From: Marinobacter azerbaijanicus | Lineage (GTDB): Bacteria > Pseudomonadota > Gammaproteobacteria > Pseudomonadales > Oleiphilaceae | Assembly (NCBI RefSeq): GCF_030250645.1 | Contig: NZ_JASSVS010000003.1 | Coordinates: forward strand, 62,001-126,000 | DNA length: 64,000 nucleotides | Direction: 5' to 3' | Notes under the pieces: generated by a model | Told to the model about the DNA's origin: nothing | Databases searched by the model: none | What the model saw: only the letters and a program-made list of their open reading frames with translations | In this document: piece by piece, positions 27,044 to 35,182 of the stretch | How the letters are laid out: each line of letters opens with the position of its first letter | Numbering within the stretch: position 1 is the first letter of the stretch | Program-made: the position numbers and the translations under genes

Positions 27044-29044
27044 TCAAGCGTCGTCTTTAGTGTCAGGCTCGCTGTTCCCGGCGGCGCCCTCATCCTGCGT
27101 TTCCACGAGGTTGAAAAGGATCTGCTTGCGCTCGTCATCCACCCCGGCAAAGGTCACTGTCACAGGCTGGTCAAGCTGGAAGAGGCGGCCGTTCTTGTTA
27201 TGGACCAGTCGCAGGGTGACCGGATCGAAGCTGAATTTTCCGTCCAGGGTCTTGCAGCTGACAAACCCTTCCAGCCCGTTGGCATTGAGCCGCACGAAGA
27301 AGCCTGAGGGGGTTGTGCGGCTGATTACGCCAGGCATTGGCTCGTCGCCCAGGGTGCGGGCGAAGTCACTCTTGAGCCAGCTCTCCAGGCTGTTGGCCGC
27401 CTGCCGCGCACGGAACTGGGTCAGTTGCAGTTCGGCCAGCTGTGCTTCGTTCAGGTCAGTCAGCGGCTCCTGCCACAGGATCGACTTGATCAGCCGATGC
27501 ACGTGGAAGTCGCTGAACTTGCGCAGCGGCGAGGTGAACGTGGTGTAGGCGGCGAGCCCCATGCCCTGGTGGGGGGCCGGCGTAAACGACAGCTCGGCGC
27601 GGGCGAGCTGGCGGGAAATGATGGACTTGACCGGTACTTCCGAATCCAGCCCCTCGGTCTGCTTCATCAGGTCGCGAAAGCCCTCTGCGCTGGTGGCATC
27701 CACATCGGCGAGATCGGGCGCGTAGCCTTCGAGCAGCGCGCGGATGTTGTCGGCACGGTCGTCGCGCAAACCGGGGTGCTTGATGAACAGGCCCTTGTCC
27801 TGCTGGCCAAGAAAATCGGCCGCGCAGCGGTTGGCCGCGATCATGCACTCTTCCACCAGGCGGTGGGCCTCGTTCTGAACCGAAGGTTCAATCAGCCGTA
27901 CCCGGCGGTTCTCATCCAGGCGCAGGCGGAACTCGGGGCGGTCACCGCTCACCAGCGCGTGGTCATTGCGCCATTTGCGAAGCGCGGTGGCAGCCTGGTG
28001 AAGCTGGTCGAGGCTATTGGTCACATCGTCCGGCAGCGCCTTGATGTCGTCGTCTTCCCGGCCCTCGATCAGGTTGGATACCAGTTCGTAGCTGAGTTTG
28101 CCGTGGGAGCGGATCACAGCCTGGTGGAAGCTGTAGTCGCCCAGGCTGCCATCATTGTTCACCTGCAGGTCACACACCAGTGCCAGGCGCCTGACGTCCG
28201 GCATCAGTGAACACAGGCGGGTACTGAGAGTGTCCGGTAGCATTGGCAGCGGCTCACCGGGAAAGTAGATCGCAGTGGCACGGCGGAAGGCTTCCTGCTC
28301 GGCCGGGCTGCCGGGTTCAATGACAGCTGTCGGGTCGGCGATGGCAATGGACAGTTTCCAGCCGGTGGCATTGGGCTCAGCCAGCAGGGCATCGTCCATG
28401 TCCTGGGTGCCAGGGCTATCGATAGTCACGTAGGGCTGGTCGGTGCGGTCTTCACGTCCTTCGCACCTGGCCTCAATCACCGATTCGTCCAGCGCTTCGG
28501 CCTGCTTGCTGACTGCTTCCGGCCAGGTGTCGGGCAGGTCGAAGGAAGCAACCGTAAAGGAGCGCTCAATGCCGGCATCTCCGGCCTTGCCGATCACTTT
28601 CAGGATCTTTGCCTGACCCTTGCCATCCTTGATCGGGTGTTTGTGGATGCGGCAGTAGATGTAGTCATCCGGTTCGGCATTCTGGCGCTCTTTCGGCGGT
28701 ATAAAAATCCAGCGGTTGATACCGGGGGTTTCCGGCACTACGAAGTGCCCCTTGCCCTTCACCAGATAACGGCCTACGAAAGTGTCCAGCCTGGTTTCCA
28801 GCAGTTCGTCCACCACACCCTGGGTTTTACCCTTGTCGCCTTCCTGCTCGATGATGTTGACGCGGTCGCCGGGCAGGACTTTCTGCATTTCCTCCGGCGG
28901 AAGGAACACGTCACGCCCCTCATCCAGCGCCACGAAGCCGAAACGCCCGTTGGTGGCTTTGACGGTACCTGGAAACACCACCTTGTTTTCTTCAATATCG
29001 GATTTCAGCTGGCGCAACTGGCTGAGGGCGTCGGCGTTGAGCAT
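27044..29044 (-). CDS. rnb: RNase II-family 3'-5' exoribonuclease
   Basis: 666 residues, near the size of E. coli RNase II (644) and shorter than RNase R. Domains in order are an N-terminal cold-shock OB fold with TVKATNGRFGFVALDEGRDV (about 22-45), a second CSD (about 85-150), the RNB catalytic domain (about 195-520) and a C-terminal S1 domain (about 560-640, MPGVISRTTPSGFFVRL). The catalytic metal-binding aspartates are in IDSPGTQDMDDALLAE. It degrades single-stranded mRNA processively, releasing 5' mononucleotides. It lacks the basic tail of RNase R, so I prefer RNase II. Confidence 0.88.
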   Translation of the reverse strand: MLNADALSQLRQLKSDIEENKVVFPGTVKATNGRFGFVALDEGRDVFLPPEEMQKVLPGDRVNIIEQEGDKGKTQGVVDELLETRLDTFVGRYLVKGKGHFVVPETPGINRWIFIPPKERQNAEPDDYIYCRIHKHPIKDGKGQAKILKVIGKAGDAGIERSFTVASFDLPDTWPEAVSKQAEALDESVIEARCEGREDRTDQPYVTIDSPGTQDMDDALLAEPNATGWKLSIAIADPTAVIEPGSPAEQEAFRRATAIYFPGEPLPMLPDTLSTRLCSLMPDVRRLALVCDLQVNNDGSLGDYSFHQAVIRSHGKLSYELVSNLIEGREDDDIKALPDDVTNSLDQLHQAATALRKWRNDHALVSGDRPEFRLRLDENRRVRLIEPSVQNEAHRLVEECMIAANRCAADFLGQQDKGLFIKHPGLRDDRADNIRALLEGYAPDLADVDATSAEGFRDLMKQTEGLDSEVPVKSIISRQLARAELSFTPAPHQGMGLAAYTTFTSPLRKFSDFHVHRLIKSILWQEPLTDLNEAQLAELQLTQFRARQAANSLESWLKSDFARTLGDEPMPGVISRTTPSGFFVRLNANGLEGFVSCKTLDGKFSFDPVTLRLVHNKNGRLFQLDQPVTVTFAGVDDERKQILFNLVETQDEGAAGNSEPDTKDDA

Positions 29045-29118
29045 GAACAGAACCTGAATGGATAGAATTTGAATGTTGCTGCGGAGTATACCGGTTATGG
29101 CGGTATGAGTCAGACCCG

Positions 29119-30837
29119 TTAAGCGGGGTTAATTTCACTGCCCTGGCTATCAATAATATAGACCCGATTGCGGCCCTGTTGTTTGACCCGGTAAAGCGCC
29201 TTGTCAGCCTGACGAAGGATGGTTTCAACATCGTCGCCGGGCTGACAGTAGTAACCACCTACGCTGACGGTAACAGGCGTTCCGGTGCGGATGCTGTCTC
29301 TTTCGATGGTTTCATGAATCCGCGACGCGATCTGGTGCAGAGTATCCCGGTCGCAGGGTGATAGCACGACCACAAACTCGTCTCCGCCCCACCGGCCGGC
29401 ATGGTCGTAGGGGCGTACACCGGCTTTCAGCCAGAGCGCGACGCGGCAGAGGATGTCATCACCGGCCTGGTGCCCCAGGTCGTCGTTGATGGCTTTGAAG
29501 TGGTCAATATCGAGCCAGATCAGACCGAAGCCAGTGCCTTGCCGCTCGGCCCGCTGTATTTCCTCGTCGAGCGCTTCATCCAGCCCGCGCCGGTTTTTCA
29601 GGCCGGTAAGGGCATCAATACGAGCCAGCCGATGAAGCTCGTCCGTGCGCTGTTCCACTTTTCGTTCCAGTTCACGGGTTGAGTGTGCAAGCGTGTCGGT
29701 CATCTTTTCGAAATGACTGGCGAGCCGGCCTATCTCGTTATCCGGCTTGTCCAGGTGTGGAAGGGTGAAACTGCCACCCCGAACCTTCTCGACGGCACTT
29801 TCGAGGCTGATGATGGGTTTGAGTATGCGCGAGCGGATAATGAGATGGAACAGGATCAGCGTGACGATCAGGCTGGTCAGGAATACCGCGACCAGTGGCC
29901 AGAGATAACTGCCGGGGAGAAGGGTCTCCAGGTCCAGCAAGGTGATTTCGAACCAGCCGATGGCAGGCAGAAAGGCGACACCGGCCAGGTGTTTTCGTCC
30001 GTCCACCGTCACAAAGCTGCTCTCCACCGCACCGGTGGCGCCACCACGATTCTTGAGAATCTGCAGCATACCCAGCACTTTCTGTTTGTCCTCGGTGTGG
30101 TCAAACAGAAGGTCCACGGTGCTTTTCTGGCCCTCGGGTTTGATGATACTGGCGAAATCAATGTAGTTCTGATCCCGGTATAACTGGATCGCTCCGTTGT
30201 AATCCACGAACAGGGTGGTAATGCCGTCCTGATCGATGTCGACGATGTCCTGAAGAAACGAGTCCAGATCGAGGCCGGTACCAACCATGCCAACGATACG
30301 GTCATTTTCATCGCGCATGAGAACGTCGATCCACAGCTTGGTGACGCCAAGCTCGGCGTCAGGGTTTACATTCAGGTGGAAGTTGCGGCCTTCCTCGATC
30401 AGCTGGAAAAACCAGGCGTCCTCGGGCTTATCCGGATTCAGCTGATAGCGGAGTTGGTTGTTTTCAAACTCGTTGTCAGCGTTGTTGTAGTAGTAACGGC
30501 GGGAATCCCGGAGAGCCACAAAATAGCTATTGTCGCGGAAATTGCTACGGAAGCTTTCCATTTCACGGATGGCTTCGCGCCCTAACGCCTCGTCTTCCGG
30601 CGCTGTGGCCCATTTCACCAGCGTGGAGGAATCCGCCATCTGGCGGGCCAGGCCTATTTCCCGCTCCAGGGACTGCAACAGGCGGGCGCTATCGTAGCGA
30701 ACCTGTATTTCCGCGACCTGCTGTCCCCAGCGCTCGATAATATCCTCGGAGAGCTCCCGGTAGGCCAGCCATGACGCCAGCGAAGCGGTGATCATCAGCA
30801 CCGCTACCAGGCTCAGGAGTCGGGTTTTGAGGCTCAA
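29119..30837 (-). CDS. Diguanylate cyclase with periplasmic sensor and HAMP
   Basis: 572-residue membrane enzyme making c-di-GMP from two GTP. TM1 lies at about 10-28. A large periplasmic dCache-like sensor (about 40-310) follows, then TM2 (about 320-340), HAMP (about 340-400, containing DNEIGRLASHFEKM) and a GGDEF domain (about 405-572). The active site reads GGDEF. The inhibitory RxxD site, RPYD, lies five residues before it, so product inhibition is predicted. The start is TTG at 30837 with GAGGA at good spacing; the nearby upstream ATG is out of frame. Confidence 0.92.
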   Translation of the reverse strand: MSLKTRLLSLVAVLMITASLASWLAYRELSEDIIERWGQQVAEIQVRYDSARLLQSLEREIGLARQMADSSTLVKWATAPEDEALGREAIREMESFRSNFRDNSYFVALRDSRRYYYNNADNEFENNQLRYQLNPDKPEDAWFFQLIEEGRNFHLNVNPDAELGVTKLWIDVLMRDENDRIVGMVGTGLDLDSFLQDIVDIDQDGITTLFVDYNGAIQLYRDQNYIDFASIIKPEGQKSTVDLLFDHTEDKQKVLGMLQILKNRGGATGAVESSFVTVDGRKHLAGVAFLPAIGWFEITLLDLETLLPGSYLWPLVAVFLTSLIVTLILFHLIIRSRILKPIISLESAVEKVRGGSFTLPHLDKPDNEIGRLASHFEKMTDTLAHSTRELERKVEQRTDELHRLARIDALTGLKNRRGLDEALDEEIQRAERQGTGFGLIWLDIDHFKAINDDLGHQAGDDILCRVALWLKAGVRPYDHAGRWGGDEFVVVLSPCDRDTLHQIASRIHETIERDSIRTGTPVTVSVGGYYCQPGDDVETILRQADKALYRVKQQGRNRVYIIDSQGSEINPA

Positions 30838-30913
30838 GAGCGTTCCTCATAGGTGGTGAGTCTATCTGGTAGCTATCATAGAGCAGGGACGGCAAAGAGT
30901 GTAGGAAAAACAG

Positions 30914-30937
30914 ACAGGGCTGCAGTTGCAGCCCTGT
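30914..30937 (-). terminator. Intrinsic terminator of the copper operon
   Basis: An 11-bp perfect stem (30914-30924 with 30927-30937) is followed on the minus strand by CTGTTTTTCC, about 37 nt after the stop of the DUF411 gene. Position and U-tract fit a rho-independent terminator for merR-copA-microprotein-DUF411. Confidence 0.75.
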
Positions 30938-30973
30938 GTAACGGTGGTGCTCCGGCGCCCGGAGTCGTCCGGA

Positions 30974-31423
30974 CTAGTTGTGTTCTGCAAACACTCTGGT
31001 CTGGCCGCTCTCATTAAACATCAGGACCTGGTAGTGGTCTTTGCGGTCACCCATTTCCATGCCCGGCGATCCCGCCGGCATACCCGGTACCGCAAGCCCT
31101 TTAGCTTTCGGTGCCTCGGCGATCAGTCTATGGATGTCATTGGCAGGTACGTGGCCTTCAATCACATAATCGCCAACGAACGCGGTATGGCAGCTGGCCA
31201 GTGACGGTGTCAGGCCGGCATCGATCTTGATGGGATTCAGGTCGTTGGTTTCGGTCACTTCCACCTTGAAACCATTCTCCTCCAGGTGGTCTACCCAGTC
31301 GGTGCAGCAGCCGCAGGTGGGAGACTTGTAGACATGAATGTCCTTGAGTCCTTCCTCGGCCTGTAACTGGCCATTCAATCCAAAAGTCGCGACGAGGCCC
31401 AGGGCCAGCATGTGTTTTTTCAT
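30974..31423 (-). CDS. DUF411 domain protein, predicted periplasmic copper-associated protein
   Basis: 149 residues with a signal peptide (about 1-22, cleaving near LQA). The DUF411 core carries KSPTCGCCTDWVDHLEENGF, with a CGCC cluster likely to bind metal or do thiol chemistry, and a later Cys/His in SLASCHTAFVGDYVIEGHVP. DUF411 proteins commonly neighbour copper ATPases and oxidases; some are annotated as CopG-like. Here it is the last gene of the copA operon, 9 nt after the microprotein gene, with its own AGGT ribosome-binding site. A role in periplasmic copper handling is inferred from context. Confidence 0.85.
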   Translation of the reverse strand: MKKHMLALGLVATFGLNGQLQAEEGLKDIHVYKSPTCGCCTDWVDHLEENGFKVEVTETNDLNPIKIDAGLTPSLASCHTAFVGDYVIEGHVPANDIHRLIAEAPKAKGLAVPGMPAGSPGMEMGDRKDHYQVLMFNESGQTRVFAEHN

Positions 31424-31432
31424 GATGTTACC

Positions 31433-31552
31433 TCAGTGATGATGGCTATGATCGTTGTCCGGTTGGCTGCTTTCGGAGGGTGACAGCCAGAACCACCAGA
31501 CAATGGCGGCCATCAGTATCAGTCCTCCGGAGTTGACCAGAAGTGTGCTCAT
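31433..31552 (-). CDS. 39-residue membrane microprotein between copA and DUF411
   Basis: A short coding region whose ATG (31552) overlaps the copA stop as ATGA. It encodes 39 residues: an N-terminal hydrophobic helix (about 3-23, [20 protein letters not shown]) and a polar tail ending in DHSHHH. The WWFW end of the helix resembles the membrane anchor of some small cupredoxin proteins found next to copper ATPases, but there is no cupredoxin domain here. The His-rich tail suggests metal binding, by inference only. Overlap with copA and the 9-nt gap to the next gene support a real cistron. Confidence 0.65.
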   Translation of the reverse strand: MSTLLVNSGGLILMAAIVWWFWLSPSESSQPDNDHSHHH

Positions 31553-34134
31553 TCGTTCCCCTCCTTGCCAGCATTATTGCTGGTTCTGAACAACCGCAGC
31601 CGGTTAGCGTTGGTGACCACCGTCACCGAAGACAGCGACATGGCGGCGCCGGCCAGTATCGGGCTCATCAACATTCCCCACAGAGGGTATAACAGCCCGG
31701 CTGCCACCGGTATACCCATGGAGTTGTATACAAAAGCACCAAACAGGTTCTGGTGGATATTACGAACAGTAGCCCGAGATATCTCAATGGCGTCGGCCAC
31801 GCCGTGAAGCGAACCGCGCATCAGCGTAATGCCAGCGCTTTCGATGGCCACGTCGGTTCCGGTGCCAATGGCAAAGCCGACGTCCGCCGCCGCCAGGGCA
31901 GGGGCGTCGTTGATGCCGTCGCCCACCATGGCTACGGTGTAGCCTTTACCGCGCATTTCGCTGACGATGGTGGCCTTGTCTTCCGGCAACACCTCGGCAC
32001 GGTAATCGTCGATCCCGGTCTTCTGGGCGATGGCTCTGGCGGTGGCGTCCACATCGCCGGTGACCATCATGACCCGGATGCCGGCATCGTGCAGGCGGCG
32101 GATGGCGTCCTCGGAATCCTGCTTGACGGCATCGGCAACGCCGATTACGCCCACAGCCTGGTTGCCCAGGGCCAGGAATAACGGGGTTCCGGCTTCGGAG
32201 GTAATGGCATCCGCTTCTTTCTGAAGACCTGCCAGATCGACGCCCTCATTTTCCAGCCAGCGACGATTGCCCAGCCGCACGTGCTGTCCGTCCAGCTTGC
32301 CCTTTACGCCCTTACCATTGAGAGCCTCGAAGCCGGTGACATTTTCCGGGGTGGCGTCTTCTTCCCTGGCCTTTGCCATTACCGCCTCTGCCAGGGGGTG
32401 TTCCGAGTGTTGCTCCAGGCCAGCGGCAAGGGCCAGAAGCCGGTTGCTGTCATTGTCGACCGCGTGGAAGCGGGTGACGGCCGGGTGCCCTTCGGTAATG
32501 GTACCGGTCTTGTCCAGTATCACCAGGTCCAGCTTGCCGGCGGTCTGCAGGGCGTCCCCCTGGCGGATCAGCGCGCCATATTCCGCAGCCTTTCCGACAC
32601 CCACCATCACCGACATGGGGGTCGCCAGGCCCAGGGCACAGGGGCAGGCGATGATCAGCACCGTGGTGGCGGCTACCATCATGTGAACCACCGCCGGATC
32701 CGGCCCGACGTTGTACCAGACCAGTGCCGATACCACGGCAATCAGCATCACGGTGGGTACAAACACCGAGGAAATCTTGTCCGCCAGACGCCCGATGGCG
32801 GGCTTGGAGCCCTGGGCCTTCTTGACCAGACGGATGATCTGGGCGAGGGCGGTTTCGCTGCCCACGCGGGTGGCCTTGTAGATGATAGAGCCGTGGGTAT
32901 TGAGGGTGCCTGCGGACACCTCGTCACCCTCGCCCTTGCTGACAGGCATGGGCTCACCAGTGAGCATGCTCTCATCGATGCGGGTGCTGCCCTCGGTGAT
33001 TTCCCCGTCCACCGGGAGCTTTTCTCCAGGGCGAACACGAATGCGGTCACCCACCTGGACCTGTTCGACCGGCAGGTCCTGCTCGTCGCCGTCACGGATC
33101 ACCCGGGCGGTTTTTGCCCGCAGATCCAGCAGCCGTCGCACGGCTTCCGAGGTTTTGCCCTTGGCGCGAAGTTCCAGCGCCTGCCCCAGGTTGATCAGGC
33201 CGATAATCATCGCTGAGGCTTCAAAGTACACATGCCGCGCCATTTCTGGCAGCGCATCGGGGAAACTGGCCACCGCAATGGAATAGACCCAGGCGGTACC
33301 GGTGCCTAGGGCAATCAGGGTGTCCATGTTGGCATTGTGATGGAGGAACGCCTTCCAGGCGCCGGTGAAAAAGTGGCCGCCAGTGGCAACCATCACGCCC
33401 AGGGTAAGAATGCCCAGGGTAACCCAGGTCAACTGGTTGTCCGCGGTGACCATCATGGTGTCGAAACCCATGCCCCAGACCATCAGGCCCAGACCCAGGC
33501 TCAGACTGATGGCCATCTTCACCAGCAGCGTTTTGTACTGTTTGCGGTCTTCTTCCTGCTTGCGGTCGTCCGCTGCATCCGGGTCCTCGATCACGCTGGC
33601 GCCATAGCCGGAGCTTTCAACCGCTTTTATCAGCGCCTGTGGATCTGCATAACCGGTAGCCGTGGCGGTGTTATCCGCAAGATTCATGTGGGCACCGGTA
33701 ATGCCATCCACCGACTTAAGTGCCTTTTCAATGGTATTCACGCAAGAGGCACAGGTAGCACCGGTCACAGCCAGATAGATCTGGTCGCTGTCAGCTTTGG
33801 CCGGGGTTTTCTCCGCCTCCGGTTCAGGTTCCGCCCGGCTCTCTGTCTGGGCCTGGTCGTTATCGGCATGGCAATGCTCTCTCTCCGAAACCGCACCAGT
33901 GGCAGAAGACGCCTCCAGGGGCGAGGCAGGGTACCCGGCCTCCGTCACAATACGGGCCGCTTCGCGGATATCGATGCCATCGGGCAAGGCAACGGTCTGC
34001 TCATCCAGATTCACATCAACCCGGTCGGCACTGCCGGTCAACGGCTCCAGCGCACCACGAATCTTGCGAACGCAGCCCTGGCAGGATGCGCCGGAAATCG
34101 ACAGTGCCGGGTGTAATGCGACTTTCTCATTCAT
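31549..34134 (-). CDS. copA: Copper-exporting P1B-type ATPase CopA
   Basis: 861-residue inner-membrane Cu(I) exporter. Two N-terminal HMA domains carry GASCQGC (about residue 17) and GATCASC (about 130), separated by an acidic His-containing linker. Then come the transmembrane core with [11 protein letters not shown] (CPC ion site), the phosphorylation loop [20 protein letters not shown] and [16 protein letters not shown]. The final helices hold [14 protein letters not shown] and [16 protein letters not shown], the YN/MxxSS copper ligands of P1B-1 pumps. The gene lies 6 nt after the MerR-type regulator, so it is in the same transcript. Confidence 0.96.
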   Translation of the reverse strand: MNEKVALHPALSISGASCQGCVRKIRGALEPLTGSADRVDVNLDEQTVALPDGIDIREAARIVTEAGYPASPLEASSATGAVSEREHCHADNDQAQTESRAEPEPEAEKTPAKADSDQIYLAVTGATCASCVNTIEKALKSVDGITGAHMNLADNTATATGYADPQALIKAVESSGYGASVIEDPDAADDRKQEEDRKQYKTLLVKMAISLSLGLGLMVWGMGFDTMMVTADNQLTWVTLGILTLGVMVATGGHFFTGAWKAFLHHNANMDTLIALGTGTAWVYSIAVASFPDALPEMARHVYFEASAMIIGLINLGQALELRAKGKTSEAVRRLLDLRAKTARVIRDGDEQDLPVEQVQVGDRIRVRPGEKLPVDGEITEGSTRIDESMLTGEPMPVSKGEGDEVSAGTLNTHGSIIYKATRVGSETALAQIIRLVKKAQGSKPAIGRLADKISSVFVPTVMLIAVVSALVWYNVGPDPAVVHMMVAATTVLIIACPCALGLATPMSVMVGVGKAAEYGALIRQGDALQTAGKLDLVILDKTGTITEGHPAVTRFHAVDNDSNRLLALAAGLEQHSEHPLAEAVMAKAREEDATPENVTGFEALNGKGVKGKLDGQHVRLGNRRWLENEGVDLAGLQKEADAITSEAGTPLFLALGNQAVGVIGVADAVKQDSEDAIRRLHDAGIRVMMVTGDVDATARAIAQKTGIDDYRAEVLPEDKATIVSEMRGKGYTVAMVGDGINDAPALAAADVGFAIGTGTDVAIESAGITLMRGSLHGVADAIEISRATVRNIHQNLFGAFVYNSMGIPVAAGLLYPLWGMLMSPILAGAAMSLSSVTVVTNANRLRLFRTSNNAGKEGNE

Positions 34135-34140
34135 CAGGCA

Positions 34141-34572
34141 TCACTCCTCAATGGCGGATTCAGGGACCGATTCATCCCAGTGTTCAATCAATCTGCAGAT
34201 CGTATGGCCATCTGGCGTGCCATCCGGCATATCCTGCCAGGCGGAAAGCGCAGCGGTCATCCGGTTGCGAAGCTGCTGCAGCTCGGCAATCTCACGTTCC
34301 ACCTCCGCCAGCCGCTGCTGGAACACGTCGCGAACCATGGGACAGGGCGAATGATGATCCTCCGCCTGTTCCAGAATCTGCCGGATTTCCGGTAGCGAGA
34401 ACCCCAGCTGACGCGCTTTGCGGGCAAACCGCAGCCGTCTCAGATCTTCAGCGTCGTAGTGCTGATAGTTGTTGTCGGGGTTCCTCGTGGGTTTCAGCAA
34501 CCCTTCCCGGGTATAAAACCGAACCGTATCGGGGTTAACCCCCGCACCTATAGCGATGTCTTTAACTTTCAT
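34141..34572 (-). CDS. MerR family metal-responsive regulator
   Basis: About 143 residues. A MerR winged-helix domain occupies the N-terminus (MKVKDIAIGAGVNPDTVRFY, TREGLL), followed by the dimerisation helix (about 80-115). A Cys in HHSPCPMVRDVF and another in GHTICRLIEHW resemble the metal site of ZntR/CueR relatives, although the usual second C-terminal Cys is missing. Linkage to copA argues for Cu(I) or Ag(I) sensing. ATG 34572 matches the usual MerR N-terminus; ATG 34587 or TTG 34593 would add 5 or 7 residues, and the ribosome-binding site does not decide. It likely regulates its own operon from the operator at 34762-34793. Confidence 0.85.
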   Translation of the reverse strand: MKVKDIAIGAGVNPDTVRFYTREGLLKPTRNPDNNYQHYDAEDLRRLRFARKARQLGFSLPEIRQILEQAEDHHSPCPMVRDVFQQRLAEVEREIAELQQLRNRMTAALSAWQDMPDGTPDGHTICRLIEHWDESVPESAIEE

Positions 34573-34603
34573 AACCCTGACGGCCATTCCCAATGTTTAT
34601 CGA

Positions 34604-34716
34604 GTGAAGGGAAGGCATCCTTTTCCGAAACTGTGCGGAGCCATGGATGGCGGAGCTCAAGCGTCACAAGGATGTGCCGAAGGAGCGTGTTTCGGAAAAG
34701 GATGCCTTCCCTTCAC
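34604..34716. repeat. Variable-stem structured repeat, copy 5
   Basis: Positions 34604-34631 pair perfectly with 34689-34716 (28 bp). The core (plus orientation) has GTGCGGAGCCATGGATGGCG, then an inner hairpin CAC-AAGGAT-GTG within GCTC/GAGC. It lies between the merR start and the predicted MerR-type promoter, so it would be transcribed as part of the 5' leader of the copper operon. Confidence 0.9.
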
Positions 34717-34761
34717 GGATAGCACCCAGATATGGATGCCATCCAGCATTAAGTTAAGAAT

Positions 34762-34793
34762 AGACTAAAACCTGTGAGCTACTCACAGGTCAA
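34762..34793 (-). promoter_or_regulatory. MerR-type operator/promoter for merR-copA operon
   Basis: On the minus strand TTGACC (34788-34793) is followed by a 19-nt spacer and TTAGTC (or a 20-nt spacer and TAGTCT). The spacer region holds the dyad ACCTGTGAG-N3-CTCACAGGT (34770-34790), 21 bp in total. The over-long spacer with a central dyad starting inside the -35 box is the hallmark of MerR-family promoters, and the geometry equals that of the E. coli copA site for CueR. The same palindrome could act as a weak terminator for the upstream gene, but the T-run is short. Confidence 0.7.
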
Positions 34794-34803
34794 AGGTTTT
34801 TTT

Positions 34804-35124
34804 TCAGGAAGAGGAATCTTTCGATCGGAGAAAGGTACCGCAGGCCTTGCACTGGTCCGGTGCCATGAGTTTGGCCTGCCAGCCGATCTTCTGGCCACAG
34901 GCAGGGCATTTCAGACGCAACTGCAGAATGATGATCGGGGTAATCAACAGCGCAATGAGAACTCCCAGAGGGCCCCAGCTATCGCCGCTTGAAAGACCAA
35001 GCTGGCTGCTGAAAACCAGGATTATGATGAGCGCAACGAACGCGAAGATGAAGTAACGCTTGTTCCAGGTTTCCCAACGACGAAGGCGGTCGTTCTGTTC
35101 CCTGGTCAGATATCTTGAACTCAT
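34804..35124 (-). CDS. Membrane protein with zinc-ribbon tail
   Basis: 106 residues of unknown function. Two hydrophobic helices (about 25-43 and 52-72) are followed by a cytosolic zinc-ribbon-like tail, CPACGQKIGW...CKACGTF. The family is not recognised. The ATG at 35124 has AAGG about 9 nt upstream; reading from 35154 would add ten residues without better support. Its stop lies 11 nt before the MerR-type promoter, so it belongs to a separate upstream unit. Confidence 0.65.
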   Translation of the reverse strand: MSSRYLTREQNDRLRRWETWNKRYFIFAFVALIIILVFSSQLGLSSGDSWGPLGVLIALLITPIIILQLRLKCPACGQKIGWQAKLMAPDQCKACGTFLRSKDSSS

Positions 35125-35182
35125 GAGTCGGTACCTTGAAAGTTGATACCGCAATAGTGGTGATTCCAGGCGTTCATTTCAA

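Noticed and set aside
34770..34790. Palindrome read as a rho-independent terminator
   Set aside because: The T-run after it is only four bases, whereas the TTGACC box and 19-20 nt spacer fit a MerR-type promoter.
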